Shown here: positions 9,819 through 19,679 of the stretch, in pieces
Position numbering within the stretch: position 1 is the first letter of the stretch
Layout of the letters: every line of letters begins with the position of its first letter
Source of the DNA: Acidimicrobiales bacterium
GTDB taxonomy: Bacteria; Actinomycetota; Acidimicrobiia; Acidimicrobiales; Aldehydirespiratoraceae
Length of the DNA: 64,000 bases
Direction: 5' to 3'
Assembly (NCBI GenBank): GCA_029247365.1
Contig: JAQWLJ010000014.1
Location: forward strand, 104,780 to 168,779
Notes under the pieces: generated by a model
Told to the model about the DNA's origin: nothing
Database searches by the model: none
The model's input: only the letters and a program-made list of their open reading frames with translations
Made by a program: the position numbers and the translations under genes

Positions 9819-12245
9819 GTGGCCACGCAACAACACAAGAAGCCTGCGGCCAAAAAGGCCGTGAAGAAGTCGGGCGCGAAGTCGTCTTCGCGTACCAAAT
9901 CCAACGCGAAGCGCGGCAACGCTGCTGCATCGCGTGACGCGGTCGGGTTGGTGATCGCAAGCCATCGAGCGGATGTGTGGGGGATTGGTCTGATCCTCAC
10001 CGGTCTGCTTGCAGGAGCCGCAACCTGGCTCGGGTCCGCCGGGATCATCGGTGAGGTGCTTGATGACGGCATGGCCCTTGCGCTCGGCCTGAGCCGAGCG
10101 ATCGTTCCGTTCGCCCTCATCGCGGGTGGCATCGTCCTCGTGCGCGGTGGGGACCCAGAAGCCGACGACGACGTCGAGCGGATCGCCCGGGTCTTCGTCG
10201 GCGGCCTGCTCGTGGCAGTTTCGGCGACCGGCGTCCTGCACGTCCTCCGGGGCCAACCCGGGATCGACGACCCCGTCGAGGAGATCGGTGCGGCTGGTGG
10301 CGCGCTCGGGATGGTTGTAGGTGGCCCGCTGCACGTTGCGGCTGATACGGCCGGCAGCCTTCTCGTGCTGGGCGCGATCGGGATCATCGGCTCGATCATC
10401 ATCACCGGTTCGTCGGCCCGAGCGTTTGGTGGCAGTGTCGGCCGGACGCTTGCGCCGATCGGCTCTCTGTTTCGGCGAGCCTTTGCGTCCCTCTTTGATG
10501 ACCCAACACAGGGGATTGAACCCGAAGTTGAGCACCGGCTACCCGAACCCGAGGTTCACCTCGCCCCCGACGTCGAGCCCGAGCCCGAACCTGCTTCGCC
10601 CAAGGTCAAAAATGAGCGCAAAAAGGCCGAACCCGTCGCTGAGTCGACGCAGGAATCTCTGTCGTTGCCCGCCACCAACGGCAAGTGGAAGCTCCCGCCG
10701 ATGTCGCTGCTATCTCGCAGCGAGGCGAAGGCGGTCGACAAGCATGAGGTCGCTGAACGCGGTCGTCTGCTTCAGTTCACGCTCAATCAGTTTGGCGTGC
10801 CCACCACGTTGCTCGCGCCGGTCGTCGGTCCCACCGTCACCCGGTACGTGCTCGAGTTGGGTGAAGGCGTCAAGGTGTCGAAGCTCGAGAGCCTGCGCAA
10901 AGACATCGCCTACGCCATGGCATCACCCGATGTTCGCATCCTTGCGCCAATCCCGGGTCGTCGAGCGATCGGCGTCGAGGTCCCGAACTCCGACCGACAG
11001 ATCATCGCCCTCGGCGACATCCTCAGCTCGAAGGAAGCACGTCACGCGAAACATCCGCTTGAGGTCGCCATCGGTCGCGACATCAATGGCAAGAACGTCA
11101 TGGTCAACCTGGCCACCATGCCGCATGTGCTCATCGCAGGTGCCACCGGTGCTGGCAAGTCGTCGTGCCTGAACTCGCTGCTCACCTCGATTCTGATGCG
11201 GACTACGCCTGAGCAGGTCCGAATGATTCTGATCGACCCGAAGCGGGTCGAGATGGGCCAGTACGACAAGGCTCCACACCTGCTCACTGCGCCGGTCACC
11301 GATCCGCGTCAAGCGGCCAACGCGCTGGCGTGGGCGGTGCGCGAGATGGAGCGCCGCTACGACCTCCTGCACAAGGTCGGCTTCCGTGATATTGCCGGCT
11401 ACAACAGCGCCGTTGATGCGGGCACGATCGAACCTGGCCTCGGGGAGGTCGATGAGAACGGCGACCCGCTTGAGTACAAACGACTTCCGTTCATGCTCGT
11501 TGTGGTTGACGAGCTCGCCGACCTGATGATGGTCGCGGCGCGCGACGTCGAGGATTCAATCGCCCGCATCGCCCAGATGGCTCGCGCCGTTGGCATTCAT
11601 CTCGTGATCGCCACCCAGCGGCCGTCGGTCAACGTCATCACCGGTGTCATCAAGGCCAACGTGCCTGCTCGCCTTGCCTTTGCGGTCTCAAGCCTCACCG
11701 ACTCCCGCGTCATCCTCGACCAGCCTGGCGCCGAACGTCTCGTCGGCAAGGGCGATCTCCTGATGCTCGGACCATCGTCGTCGACACCGCATCGCGTGCA
11801 GGGCTGCTGGGTCGAAGAGACCGAGGTTCGCGCGATCGTCAAGCACTGGGTCGATCAGGCTCCGGCCGCCCCAGACGAGCAGGCTGTCGTCGCCGACACG
11901 GCCACCACCGACGCTACCGCTACCACGGTGCCGGCAGGCGCCCCGATCCCGGGAGCGGGTGGTGTCACCAACACGGCGCCGAGCCTCGACACCATCACGG
12001 CGGCACCTCCTGCGTCCAATGAAGACGGCGATGAGCTGCTCGGCCAAGCCATGGAGCTTGTTGTCGACACCCAGCTCGGGTCGACATCGATGTTGCAACG
12101 CAAGCTCCGCGTTGGTTTCGCTCGGGCTGGTCGGATCATGGATCTGCTCGAAGAAGCCGGCATCGTCGGCCCGTCGACCGGGTCGAAGGCTCGCGACGTC
12201 CTCATAACCCCCGAGGAGCTTGCCGCTCGGCGCGGCCAGGGCTGA
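9819..12245 (+). CDS. ftsK: DNA translocase FtsK/SpoIIIE
   Basis: GTG start followed by Lys-rich N-terminus; four TM; GATGAGKSSCLNSLL Walker A; MLVVVDELADLMMVA Walker B; C-terminal gamma domain. Confidence 0.95.
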   Translation: MATQQHKKPAAKKAVKKSGAKSSSRTKSNAKRGNAAASRDAVGLVIASHRADVWGIGLILTGLLAGAATWLGSAGIIGEVLDDGMALALGLSRAIVPFALIAGGIVLVRGGDPEADDDVERIARVFVGGLLVAVSATGVLHVLRGQPGIDDPVEEIGAAGGALGMVVGGPLHVAADTAGSLLVLGAIGIIGSIIITGSSARAFGGSVGRTLAPIGSLFRRAFASLFDDPTQGIEPEVEHRLPEPEVHLAPDVEPEPEPASPKVKNERKKAEPVAESTQESLSLPATNGKWKLPPMSLLSRSEAKAVDKHEVAERGRLLQFTLNQFGVPTTLLAPVVGPTVTRYVLELGEGVKVSKLESLRKDIAYAMASPDVRILAPIPGRRAIGVEVPNSDRQIIALGDILSSKEARHAKHPLEVAIGRDINGKNVMVNLATMPHVLIAGATGAGKSSCLNSLLTSILMRTTPEQVRMILIDPKRVEMGQYDKAPHLLTAPVTDPRQAANALAWAVREMERRYDLLHKVGFRDIAGYNSAVDAGTIEPGLGEVDENGDPLEYKRLPFMLVVVDELADLMMVAARDVEDSIARIAQMARAVGIHLVIATQRPSVNVITGVIKANVPARLAFAVSSLTDSRVILDQPGAERLVGKGDLLMLGPSSSTPHRVQGCWVEETEVRAIVKHWVDQAPAAPDEQAVVADTATTDATATTVPAGAPIPGAGGVTNTAPSLDTITAAPPASNEDGDELLGQAMELVVDTQLGSTSMLQRKLRVGFARAGRIMDLLEEAGIVGPSTGSKARDVLITPEELAARRGQG

Positions 12246-12260
12246 GTACCCTCATCGCCG

Positions 12261-13238
12261 ATGGTCCTGGGTCTCCTCTTCGCGCTCGGTGGTTTAGCGG
12301 TTCTCACCGTTGCCGCCGACCACTTCGTTCGGGGTGCCGCCCGCATCGCTGTCTCCAAGCACGTGTCCCCGGTCGTCATCGGAGCGGTGCTGATCGGGTT
12401 TGGAACCAGTGCGCCCGAGATGGTGGTGTCCGGCATCGCCGCAGGCCGCGGCGATCTCGATATCGGGGTCGGCAACATTGTCGGCTCGAACGTCACGAAC
12501 ATCAGCCTGGTGCTGGCCGCAGCGGCGACTGTGGCCACAATCCCGGTCAGCTCCAGCACGATCAAACGTGAGGTCCCGATTTCGGTTGCGTCGGTGATCA
12601 TCTTTGCGCTCCTCATCCAGGGCGAGATCACACGACTGGAAGGCGCGTTACTCGCACTATTGATCGCGATGTTTCTGTTCTTCGTTCTTCGGTCCGGCAC
12701 CGGCGGCGACGCTGCCTTCGACGACGACGTCTCCGAGATCGTCGGTGACGATCCGTTCCACTTCCGCTATGAACTGCTTCGCGCCATCAACGGACTCGTC
12801 TTTGTCGTCGGCGCGTCCTGGTTCATCGTGGACGGTGCCGAACAAGTCGCTGAGGCGCTCGATCTCTCGGGTGGCTTCGTGGGCTTCACCCTCGTTGCGC
12901 TCGGAACCTCAGCACCCGAGCTCGTCACGAGCGTTCAGGCGGCCCGCCAGGGCGAGACCGAGCTGCTCGTTGGCAACCTGCTCGGCTCCAATGTGTTCAA
13001 CAGCCTGGCTGTTGGCGGCATTATCGGTTTGGTTGGGCCAGGCCCGATCATCGATACCACCATGGCCGAGACTGGCTCGATCCTGATGGTCGGCATCGTG
13101 CTTGTGAGCGCGCTGTTCATGATGGTCGGAGGCAAGGTCGGCAGGACCAAGGCGTTCATCTTGTTCTTCCTTTGGGTTGTATCCGTCGTTGTGCTCTCCG
13201 GGGGCGAGACCCCTGGGGCTTCTGCCCTCGGCGTCTGA
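12261..13238 (+). CDS. Calcium/sodium antiporter (CaCA family, YrbG-like)
   Basis: Duplicated GFGTSAPEMVVS / ALGTSAPELVTSV alpha-repeats with GNIVGSNVTNI / GNLLGSNVFNS. Confidence 0.92.
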   Translation: MVLGLLFALGGLAVLTVAADHFVRGAARIAVSKHVSPVVIGAVLIGFGTSAPEMVVSGIAAGRGDLDIGVGNIVGSNVTNISLVLAAAATVATIPVSSSTIKREVPISVASVIIFALLIQGEITRLEGALLALLIAMFLFFVLRSGTGGDAAFDDDVSEIVGDDPFHFRYELLRAINGLVFVVGASWFIVDGAEQVAEALDLSGGFVGFTLVALGTSAPELVTSVQAARQGETELLVGNLLGSNVFNSLAVGGIIGLVGPGPIIDTTMAETGSILMVGIVLVSALFMMVGGKVGRTKAFILFFLWVVSVVVLSGGETPGASALGV

Positions 13239-13288
13239 ACCCGAGCCGTTCCCCGAGGGACGCCAGACGACGCCTCTAGGCTGGAGGA

Positions 13289-14563
13289 GTGAGCGAGCCG
13301 CCGACCACGTACTTCCTCGAGACCCTCGGCTGCCCGAAGAACCAGGTCGACTCCGACAAGCTCGAAGGCGTGCTGACTGCCGACGGCATGCAGCGCGTTA
13401 CCTCCGCTGACAAGGCCGACATGGTGGTCGTCAACACGTGCGCGTTCATCGACGAAGCCCGAGCCGAGTCGATTGAGACGATCCTCGCGCTGTCCGAGGA
13501 GCGCCGGCCGGGCGCTGAACTGGTCGTCACCGGCTGTATGGCCGAGCGTCACGGCAACGAACTCGCTGTGGAGCTTCCGGAGATCGACCGCATCGCCCCG
13601 TTCGGTGTTGCGCTTGCACCGGTCGCAGAATCTGCGGCGGTTTCAGTCTCGCTCGGTCCGACCCGCCGGGCCCCCGACTTCGATCTGCTGAACCTGCCGA
13701 GGCCAGCGTCGGAGCGTCCGTGGGCGTACGTCAAGATTGCCGAGGGGTGCGATCGAGCCTGCGGCTTTTGCGCCATCCCGACCTTCCGAGGGCCGCAACG
13801 CAGCCGGTCCATCAATCAGATCCTTGCCGAGGTTGAGCAGCTTGACGCGTCCGAGATTGTGCTCGTCGCGCAAGATCTCGCCGCCTACGGACGCGATCAG
13901 GGTGTTGGAGAGCGGTCGATCATCCCGCTTGTGGAGCAGGTTTCGCGACGCGTTGAACGTGTGCGCTTGCTCTATCTGTACCCGTCCGACCTGAACGATG
14001 CGCTCATCGACACGATCTGCGGTACCGGCGTTCCCTATTTCGATCTGAGCCTCCAACATGTGTCGCCACCATTGATGCGGTTGATGCGCCGCTGGGGCGA
14101 TGGTGACCGATTCCTCGACCGCATCGTGGCGATCCGCGAACGCGAGCCTGACGCTGCGTTCCGATCGAACTTCATCGTGGGCTATCCCGGTGAGACCGAA
14201 GCTGACCACGATGCCCTCCTCGACTTCGTTGAGGCTGCCCAACTCGACTGGTGCGGCTTCTTTGCCTACTCGCCTGAACCGGGAACGTACGCCATGGAAC
14301 TTGCTGGCAATGTCGATGCTGCGCTGCGTGACGACCGCCTCGCCGAGCTCCGCGAGTTGCAAGATGAGATCACGGCGACAAAACGTGACCTTCTCGTCGG
14401 TTCGCGGGTCGAAGTCCTCGTGGATGAACCAGGTGTGGGTCGCAGTCATCGTGAAGCCCCCGAGATCGATGGCGTTATCGCGGTGCCGGTCGGCCTCGAG
14501 GTCGGTTCCACGCACTCGCTCACCATTACGGCGGCGATGGGCCCCGACCTGGAGGCGTCCTGA
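13289..14563 (+). CDS. rimO: Ribosomal protein uS12 methylthiotransferase
   Basis: ETLGCPKNQVDSD; radical-SAM CDRACGFCAIP; TRAM domain at C-terminus. Confidence 0.95.
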   Translation: MSEPPTTYFLETLGCPKNQVDSDKLEGVLTADGMQRVTSADKADMVVVNTCAFIDEARAESIETILALSEERRPGAELVVTGCMAERHGNELAVELPEIDRIAPFGVALAPVAESAAVSVSLGPTRRAPDFDLLNLPRPASERPWAYVKIAEGCDRACGFCAIPTFRGPQRSRSINQILAEVEQLDASEIVLVAQDLAAYGRDQGVGERSIIPLVEQVSRRVERVRLLYLYPSDLNDALIDTICGTGVPYFDLSLQHVSPPLMRLMRRWGDGDRFLDRIVAIREREPDAAFRSNFIVGYPGETEADHDALLDFVEAAQLDWCGFFAYSPEPGTYAMELAGNVDAALRDDRLAELRELQDEITATKRDLLVGSRVEVLVDEPGVGRSHREAPEIDGVIAVPVGLEVGSTHSLTITAAMGPDLEAS

Positions 14564-15147
14564 TGCCTGAAGCGCACGCCACCGAACCGCGTCAGGTTGG
14601 AATCACCCATCCAGCGAATCTCCTAACGCTCGCCCGGCTGCTGTTTGCGCCCCTGCTGTTCTGGTTCGTGCTCGATGCCGAGGCCAGCCGCGGCGCGTCG
14701 TGGGCTGCGTTCGGTCTTGGATTCGCCCTTGCAAGCACGGACTTCTTCGACGGTCGTGTCGCCCGGCGGTCCAATGTTGTGAGCCGAAGCGGGGCTTTCC
14801 TTGATCCGCTCGCCGACAAGATCGTCGTGATCGGCGGTGCCTACTGCCTGGTTTATGTCGAGCGGTATTGGTGGCTGCCGGTCACGATCATCGCCATTCG
14901 TGAGCTCGGGATCACCACATGGCGGAGTCGATGGGCTCGTGAAGGCCTCGCTCTGCCGGCCCGAACGTCGGCGAAATATAAGACCTTTGTCCAGGGTGGA
15001 GCCTTGTTGCTCGCGGTCATGCCGATGATGCGCGATCACGACACAGCCGTGAACGTTGCGTTGTGGGTCGCAGTGGCGTGGACAGTTTCCACCGGCATCC
15101 AGTACCTGATCGACGGGCAGAACGCGCTCAGCACCACGGGTGACTGA
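14563..15147 (+). CDS. pgsA: CDP-diacylglycerol--glycerol-3-phosphate 3-phosphatidyltransferase
   Basis: CDP-alcohol phosphotransferase motif DFFDGRVARRSNVVSRSGAFLDPLADKI. Confidence 0.92.
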   Translation: MPEAHATEPRQVGITHPANLLTLARLLFAPLLFWFVLDAEASRGASWAAFGLGFALASTDFFDGRVARRSNVVSRSGAFLDPLADKIVVIGGAYCLVYVERYWWLPVTIIAIRELGITTWRSRWAREGLALPARTSAKYKTFVQGGALLLAVMPMMRDHDTAVNVALWVAVAWTVSTGIQYLIDGQNALSTTGD

Positions 15148-15190
15148 GCGTCGGGCCGGAGGTAGCGAATGAATCTGCCGGAGGCAGCGA

Positions 15191-16441
15191 ATGAAGTGTG
15201 AAGTCGTGGCGATCGGGACGGAGTTGCTGCTCGGTCAGATCGTTGACACAAACTCGTCCTACATCGGTGAGCAGCTCGCACAGGTCGGAATTGACTCGCA
15301 TCACCAGACCAAGGTTGGCGACAACCATGACCGGATGGTTGCCGTCCTGCGGCAGGCACTCAGGCGCAGCGATGCGGTGATCTGCTGTGGCGGGCTCGGG
15401 CCGACCCAGGACGACATCACGCGCTCTGCCATCGCCGAAGTGATGGGGGTCGATCTGGTGCGCGACGAAGCGATCATCGAGCGAATCAGTGCCATGTTCG
15501 GTGGCCGCGGCCGTCCAATGCCCGAGAACAACCTCTTGCAAGCCGACGTCCCTGAAGGTGCATCGATCAACCCGGCCATGCCCGGCACGGCGCCTGGCTT
15601 GATCTGCCCACTGGGCGGCGAGCATGACGGCAAGGTCATCTACGCAGTGCCCGGTGTTCCGTGGGAGATGAAGCAGATGATGGTGGAAGGCATCCTTCCC
15701 GACCTGCAACGCCGGGCCGGGTTCACTGGGGTCATTCGCAGCCGGACCTTACGCACGTGGGGGCAGTCTGAGTCTGGCCTAGCGGAGCAGCTCGACGAGG
15801 AAATCCGTCGGCTGGATGAGACCGGCGATGCCACGATCGCGTTCCTTGCGTCTGGTTGGGAGGGACTCAAGGTCCGGATCACCTGCAAGGACGCAACCGA
15901 TGCCGAGGTGGAAGTGGCGCTTGACGCCGAGGAAAAGGTTGTCCGTTCCATCATCGGGGACATCGTGTTCGGTATCGATGACGACACGATGGAGTCTGTC
16001 GTCCTTCAACTTCTGCGCGATCGCGGCCAGACCCTTGCTGTTGCCGAGTCTCTAACTGGCGGCCTGATCGGCTCGCGGCTGACAAGCATCTCTGGATCGA
16101 GCGATGTCTTCCGAGGTGGGATCACGCCCTACGACCATGAACTCAAACTCTCGCTGCTCGGGTGTCCCGACGTGCCAGCGGTGAGTGGGGAGATGGCGGT
16201 TGCGATGGCTGAAGGTGTGTGCCGCGTACTCGGCGCCGACTCGGGTATCGCAGTTACCGGTGTGGCTGGCCCGGCTCCGCTCGAAGGCAACGATCCCGGC
16301 GACGTGTGGATTGCGGTCCACCACGACGAAGTGACCGAATCTCGCTTCCTCAAGATGCCGTTCGATCGTGAACGTATCCGGCAGTTCACGTGCATCCAGT
16401 CGCTCAACCTGTTGCGCACCCGCATGCTGCTCGCGAGCTGA
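15191..16441 (+). CDS. cinA: CinA family competence/damage-inducible protein
   Basis: N-terminal MoCF-like domain (AIGTELLLGQIVDTNSSYI) and C-terminal CinA domain (AESLTGGLIGSRLTSISGSSDVFRGG). Confidence 0.93.
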   Translation: MKCEVVAIGTELLLGQIVDTNSSYIGEQLAQVGIDSHHQTKVGDNHDRMVAVLRQALRRSDAVICCGGLGPTQDDITRSAIAEVMGVDLVRDEAIIERISAMFGGRGRPMPENNLLQADVPEGASINPAMPGTAPGLICPLGGEHDGKVIYAVPGVPWEMKQMMVEGILPDLQRRAGFTGVIRSRTLRTWGQSESGLAEQLDEEIRRLDETGDATIAFLASGWEGLKVRITCKDATDAEVEVALDAEEKVVRSIIGDIVFGIDDDTMESVVLQLLRDRGQTLAVAESLTGGLIGSRLTSISGSSDVFRGGITPYDHELKLSLLGCPDVPAVSGEMAVAMAEGVCRVLGADSGIAVTGVAGPAPLEGNDPGDVWIAVHHDEVTESRFLKMPFDRERIRQFTCIQSLNLLRTRMLLAS

Positions 16442-16442
16442 A

Positions 16443-16946
16443 ATGAGTTCGGTCGGCGACGAACTGGTCGAGGTCGTCGACAAAGCCGGTGCGGTTCAGC
16501 GGGTGGTGACTCGGGCCGAGATGCGGCGCGACAATCTGATGCACCGCAACGTCGCGGTGTTCCTGCAACGAACCGACGGTCGTTTGGTGGTGCATCAGCG
16601 TGCCGATTGGAAGGACGTCTATCCGTCGTACTGGGACGTAGCGTTCGGGGGCGTCCCGAGCGTTGGTGAGTCCGATGAGGAGGCGGCAATTCGCGAGCTT
16701 GCTGAGGAGGCTGGGGTTACCGTAAGCCCAGAGGTCCTTCTCGATCTCGGGGTAAGAACGCAGGCGAATGCCGAAGTTTGCTGGTGTGGCCGCTTCTTTG
16801 CTGTGCAAACCGATGCTGAAGTGCGCCCGGCCGATGGCGAAGTCCAGCAGATCGATGCGATCCCGCTCGCCCAGGTGTCGGCGTGGGCTGTCGCCACTCT
16901 CGTGTGCCCCGATATCGCGCCGCTGCTTGGCGAGCTTCAGGTGTGA
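16443..16946 (+). CDS. NUDIX hydrolase
   Basis: Nudix box GGVPSVGESDEEAAIRELAEEAGV. Confidence 0.88.
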   Translation: MSSVGDELVEVVDKAGAVQRVVTRAEMRRDNLMHRNVAVFLQRTDGRLVVHQRADWKDVYPSYWDVAFGGVPSVGESDEEAAIRELAEEAGVTVSPEVLLDLGVRTQANAEVCWCGRFFAVQTDAEVRPADGEVQQIDAIPLAQVSAWAVATLVCPDIAPLLGELQV

Positions 16947-16954
16947 CTCGCCGA

Positions 16955-17700
16955 CTAACCAGGAGGATTCTCGACGGTGCCGCTAACGAGACACCAGAGC
17001 GAAAAGCTGAAGTCACCCCACTCTTCCATCTCCCCGTCGGGCCCGGTTGGCATCTCGAAGAACTCGATGCGCCTAGTCGCAAGTTGTGTCATGAAGCCGT
17101 CAGTGAGTGCGTTCACCGCCTTTCCAAATCGGAACGCTGTTGCAGCGTCATCAACGCCGAAGTCGGTGCGGACTTTGAGTCCGATAGTCCGGGAGTTACC
17201 TAGGTAGAACGCACCGCATTCGGCCGCTAGTTCGCGGTAGATCTTGCGCACCGCCTCGTGGATCTCCGGGACGGGTTCACCGTTCTCCCGGATATTTAGA
17301 AGCGAGATGATCGACGTGTGCCAGAGCGACCACTTGTCCGTTGCTTCGGCCTCTGCAAGGTGGGTGTAGGAGCCGAGTCGTTCCATGTCGCGAATGATCA
17401 AATGGCGGTCCACGTGCGCTGACGTGTGGCCGTTGTCGATGATGCTGTCGATGATCGCATACGCAACGTCGAGCGCACCGCGGAAGTTCCAGGCAGCGAG
17501 TTTGGCAAGAACCTCTATCTGGAAGTCGCGCTGCGAGTCCCAGATACGCTTGTGAACCGAGTCCCTCGTCACACGCACACCCGAAGACGCTCAAGCTAGT
17601 CGAAAGCACTTGCGTAGGTGATCGTCTCTAACCCGGCACTCAGGCCTTGCAACACGGCTAGGTCGTACCCAGCGTCGAGAACGAGGTGTTTGAGGTCGGC
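16955..17700 (-). pseudogene. Decayed TetR-family transcriptional regulator
   Basis: Intact distal ORF 16955..17578 starts inside a TetR HTH (VRVTRDSVHKRIWDSQRDFQIEVLAKL). The proximal half VLDAGYDLAVLQGLSAGLETITYASAFD lies upstream in another frame, separated by TAG and a frameshift. Confidence 0.65.
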
Positions 17701-17915
17701 TCACTTTCATCGCTTCGCCGCAGTAGCCGTGGCCGTCATGGGGTTACTTCCGAAAATGTCGGACGCTACCCGGCGTCTTACCCCTAGAACAACAGATGAC
17801 ACATGCTCAGCATGCGAAGTGTGGACCCTGCGGTAAGGCTGGGAATCCGGGTCCCCGAGTCGGTGTTGGACCCTCGTGCTGCCACACTAGAAGAGCCACC
17901 CCACCCGGAGAAGTC

Positions 17916-18176
17916 GTGCTCGAACAGGTCGAGAAGGTCATCGCAGCGATCCGCCCAGCCATTCAGGCCGACGAAGGCGATATCGAGCTAGTGAGCGTCG
18001 ACGAGCCGAGTGGTATCGTCACAGTGGAACTCAAAGGCGCGTGCGTGACCTGCCCCGCATCGACGCAGACCTTGAAGGCTGGGATCGAACGGATCATGAA
18101 GGACCGAGTCGATGGCGTCACCGAGGTTGTCGAGATCAACGCGCTCGGTATGAGCGAGAGCCCCGTCCAGCTGTAG
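17916..18176 (+). CDS. NifU C-terminal (Nfu-type) Fe-S scaffold protein
   Basis: GACVTCPASTQTLKAGIERIMKDRVDGVTEVVEI with CxxC; GTG start. Confidence 0.88.
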   Translation: MLEQVEKVIAAIRPAIQADEGDIELVSVDEPSGIVTVELKGACVTCPASTQTLKAGIERIMKDRVDGVTEVVEINALGMSESPVQL

Positions 18177-18394
18177 CGGCCTCTCGGTCAGTGTCAGTTG
18201 TAGAGCAAGCCCAAGCTCTCGCGCGTCCGAGATGGCTTTGCGATTGAGGGTGGTTGCCAAGTGCCCGAGCCGTAGCGGGATCGAACTCTACGGAGACGAG
18301 GCGGGTAGGCCCAGCACGGTCGGTGCACGTCGCGAACAGTCGGCACACACCGGCGACGTTACCGACTTGGATAGTGGAATCGATCAGCCAGTCG

Positions 18395-18670
18395 CCACGG
18401 CAACCGGTGAGGAACGCCATTGGGGGAGATGCAGGCCGAGGTCCAGCGCGAAGTCGATATTGAACTCGTTGCCATGCGAGCCGAGGAGGTGAATCTCGCC
18501 CACAGGCCACAGAGCAGGGCGAAATGACGGGTTGAGTGGCCCGAGAATACTTCGGCTGCGCAGCGAGGCTCCGGAGAGCGAGGGATGTCTCCCGGAGTGG
18601 CCGCGCCTCTATCGGGTCGTCAACAATCGGAGTGATCGGTCCCGTCGCAGTGACAGGCGACGGGCAGCTG
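18395..18670 (-). pseudogene. Remnant of trehalose-6-phosphate phosphatase (OtsB-like)
   Basis: Minus-strand fragments in two frames: ATGPITPIVDDPIEARPLRETSLALRSLAAQPK and PVGEIHLLGSHGNEFNIDFALDL, with no continuous ORF. Confidence 0.65.
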
Positions 18671-18830
18671 GGAGGAGTGAGCCAATTCGTCCAGGTATTC
18701 GACGAGGGCGGCGTGATGGAGAAACTGCTCTGGATAGGTCAGCTGCCACTACTTCACCGCTCGCTCCAACAGATATCTCAGCGCGGAAGCGCAGATCGAT
18801 TCCTTTGGGTCAGGGGCTAGCGTCGGGCTT

Positions 18831-19658
18831 GTGGGGGAACCTGGAATCACTTTCTGCTACCGGCACAGGGACCGCCGGTCGGGAGTGATCTGCCAGCGCT
18901 GCGAGCGGCCGATCTGTGGCGACTGTCAGAATACCGCCTCGGTCGGCTTTCATTGCCCGGAGTGCACCCGCACTGGCAAGCAACAGGTTATCCGAGGTCC
19001 CGTTGGGTTCGACCCGATCACCACCAAGGTCCTGATCGGTCTTACTGTCACGATCAGCCTTGCCGTCCTGAGTATCGGCGGGTCTCTCGCAGGTGTGTTT
19101 GGGCGGCCGTATCAAGAGCTCGTTCTTCTTGCCCCGTTCGTGGACCAAGGCGATCACTACCGGGTCCTTTCCGGTGCTGTGATTCACAACGGGCTCCTAC
19201 CGCTTGCCCTCAACATGGGGTTGCTGTGGTTCGTTGGAGGGGAGTTGGAGCGGCGCGTTGGGAGGGTCCGGTACCTCATCGTGTATGGCATCGGTTGCTT
19301 GGGTGGAGCGTTTGCTGCGCTGCTATTTGTGCCGATGGTCGGCACCTTCGTGCCGTCGGGGCCGGTATTCGCGTGCCTCGGCGCAGTGGTCGTGCTCCGC
19401 AGTCGGGAGATCGGCCAGGTGTTTGCGGGCGCCGTAGGCCCGCTCGTAATCGTCAACGTTCTCTTTGCGATCTCGCCGTTCGAGAGTCACGTTGCCGGGT
19501 TTTTCACCGGCGTAGCGGTGGCGGGGCTCTACCTCCTGGTAGAGCGAAGTGGCGTCGACGACCGGCTCGGTGCACTCATGATCGGGATTGTGGGCGGAGC
19601 GGCCGCCCTCGGTGCATGCCTGTGGGCGTCGTCGTTGTGGCTTAACCCGCTCTTTTGA
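18831..19658 (+). CDS. Rhomboid-family intramembrane serine protease with N-terminal zinc-ribbon/B-box-like domain
   Basis: CYRHRDRRSGVICQRCERPICGDCQNTASVGFHCPECTR; NM motif; SGPVFACLGA; HVAGFFTG. Confidence 0.85.
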   Translation: MGEPGITFCYRHRDRRSGVICQRCERPICGDCQNTASVGFHCPECTRTGKQQVIRGPVGFDPITTKVLIGLTVTISLAVLSIGGSLAGVFGRPYQELVLLAPFVDQGDHYRVLSGAVIHNGLLPLALNMGLLWFVGGELERRVGRVRYLIVYGIGCLGGAFAALLFVPMVGTFVPSGPVFACLGAVVVLRSREIGQVFAGAVGPLVIVNVLFAISPFESHVAGFFTGVAVAGLYLLVERSGVDDRLGALMIGIVGGAAALGACLWASSLWLNPLF

Positions 19659-19679
19659 CAGGCGGCGGACGAGTCTCTG

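Noticed and set aside
8870-10405. 511-aa minus-strand ORF over rnj/DUF3093/ftsK
   Set aside because: Low-complexity Pro/Ser/Arg translation opposite three convincing genes.
10508-10620. Repetitive EPE-rich stretch in FtsK
   Set aside because: Ordinary low-complexity linker between membrane and motor domains.
18180-18395. Further coding remnants downstream of the otsB fossil
   Set aside because: Several short open frames but no recognisable motif; cannot be assigned by eye.
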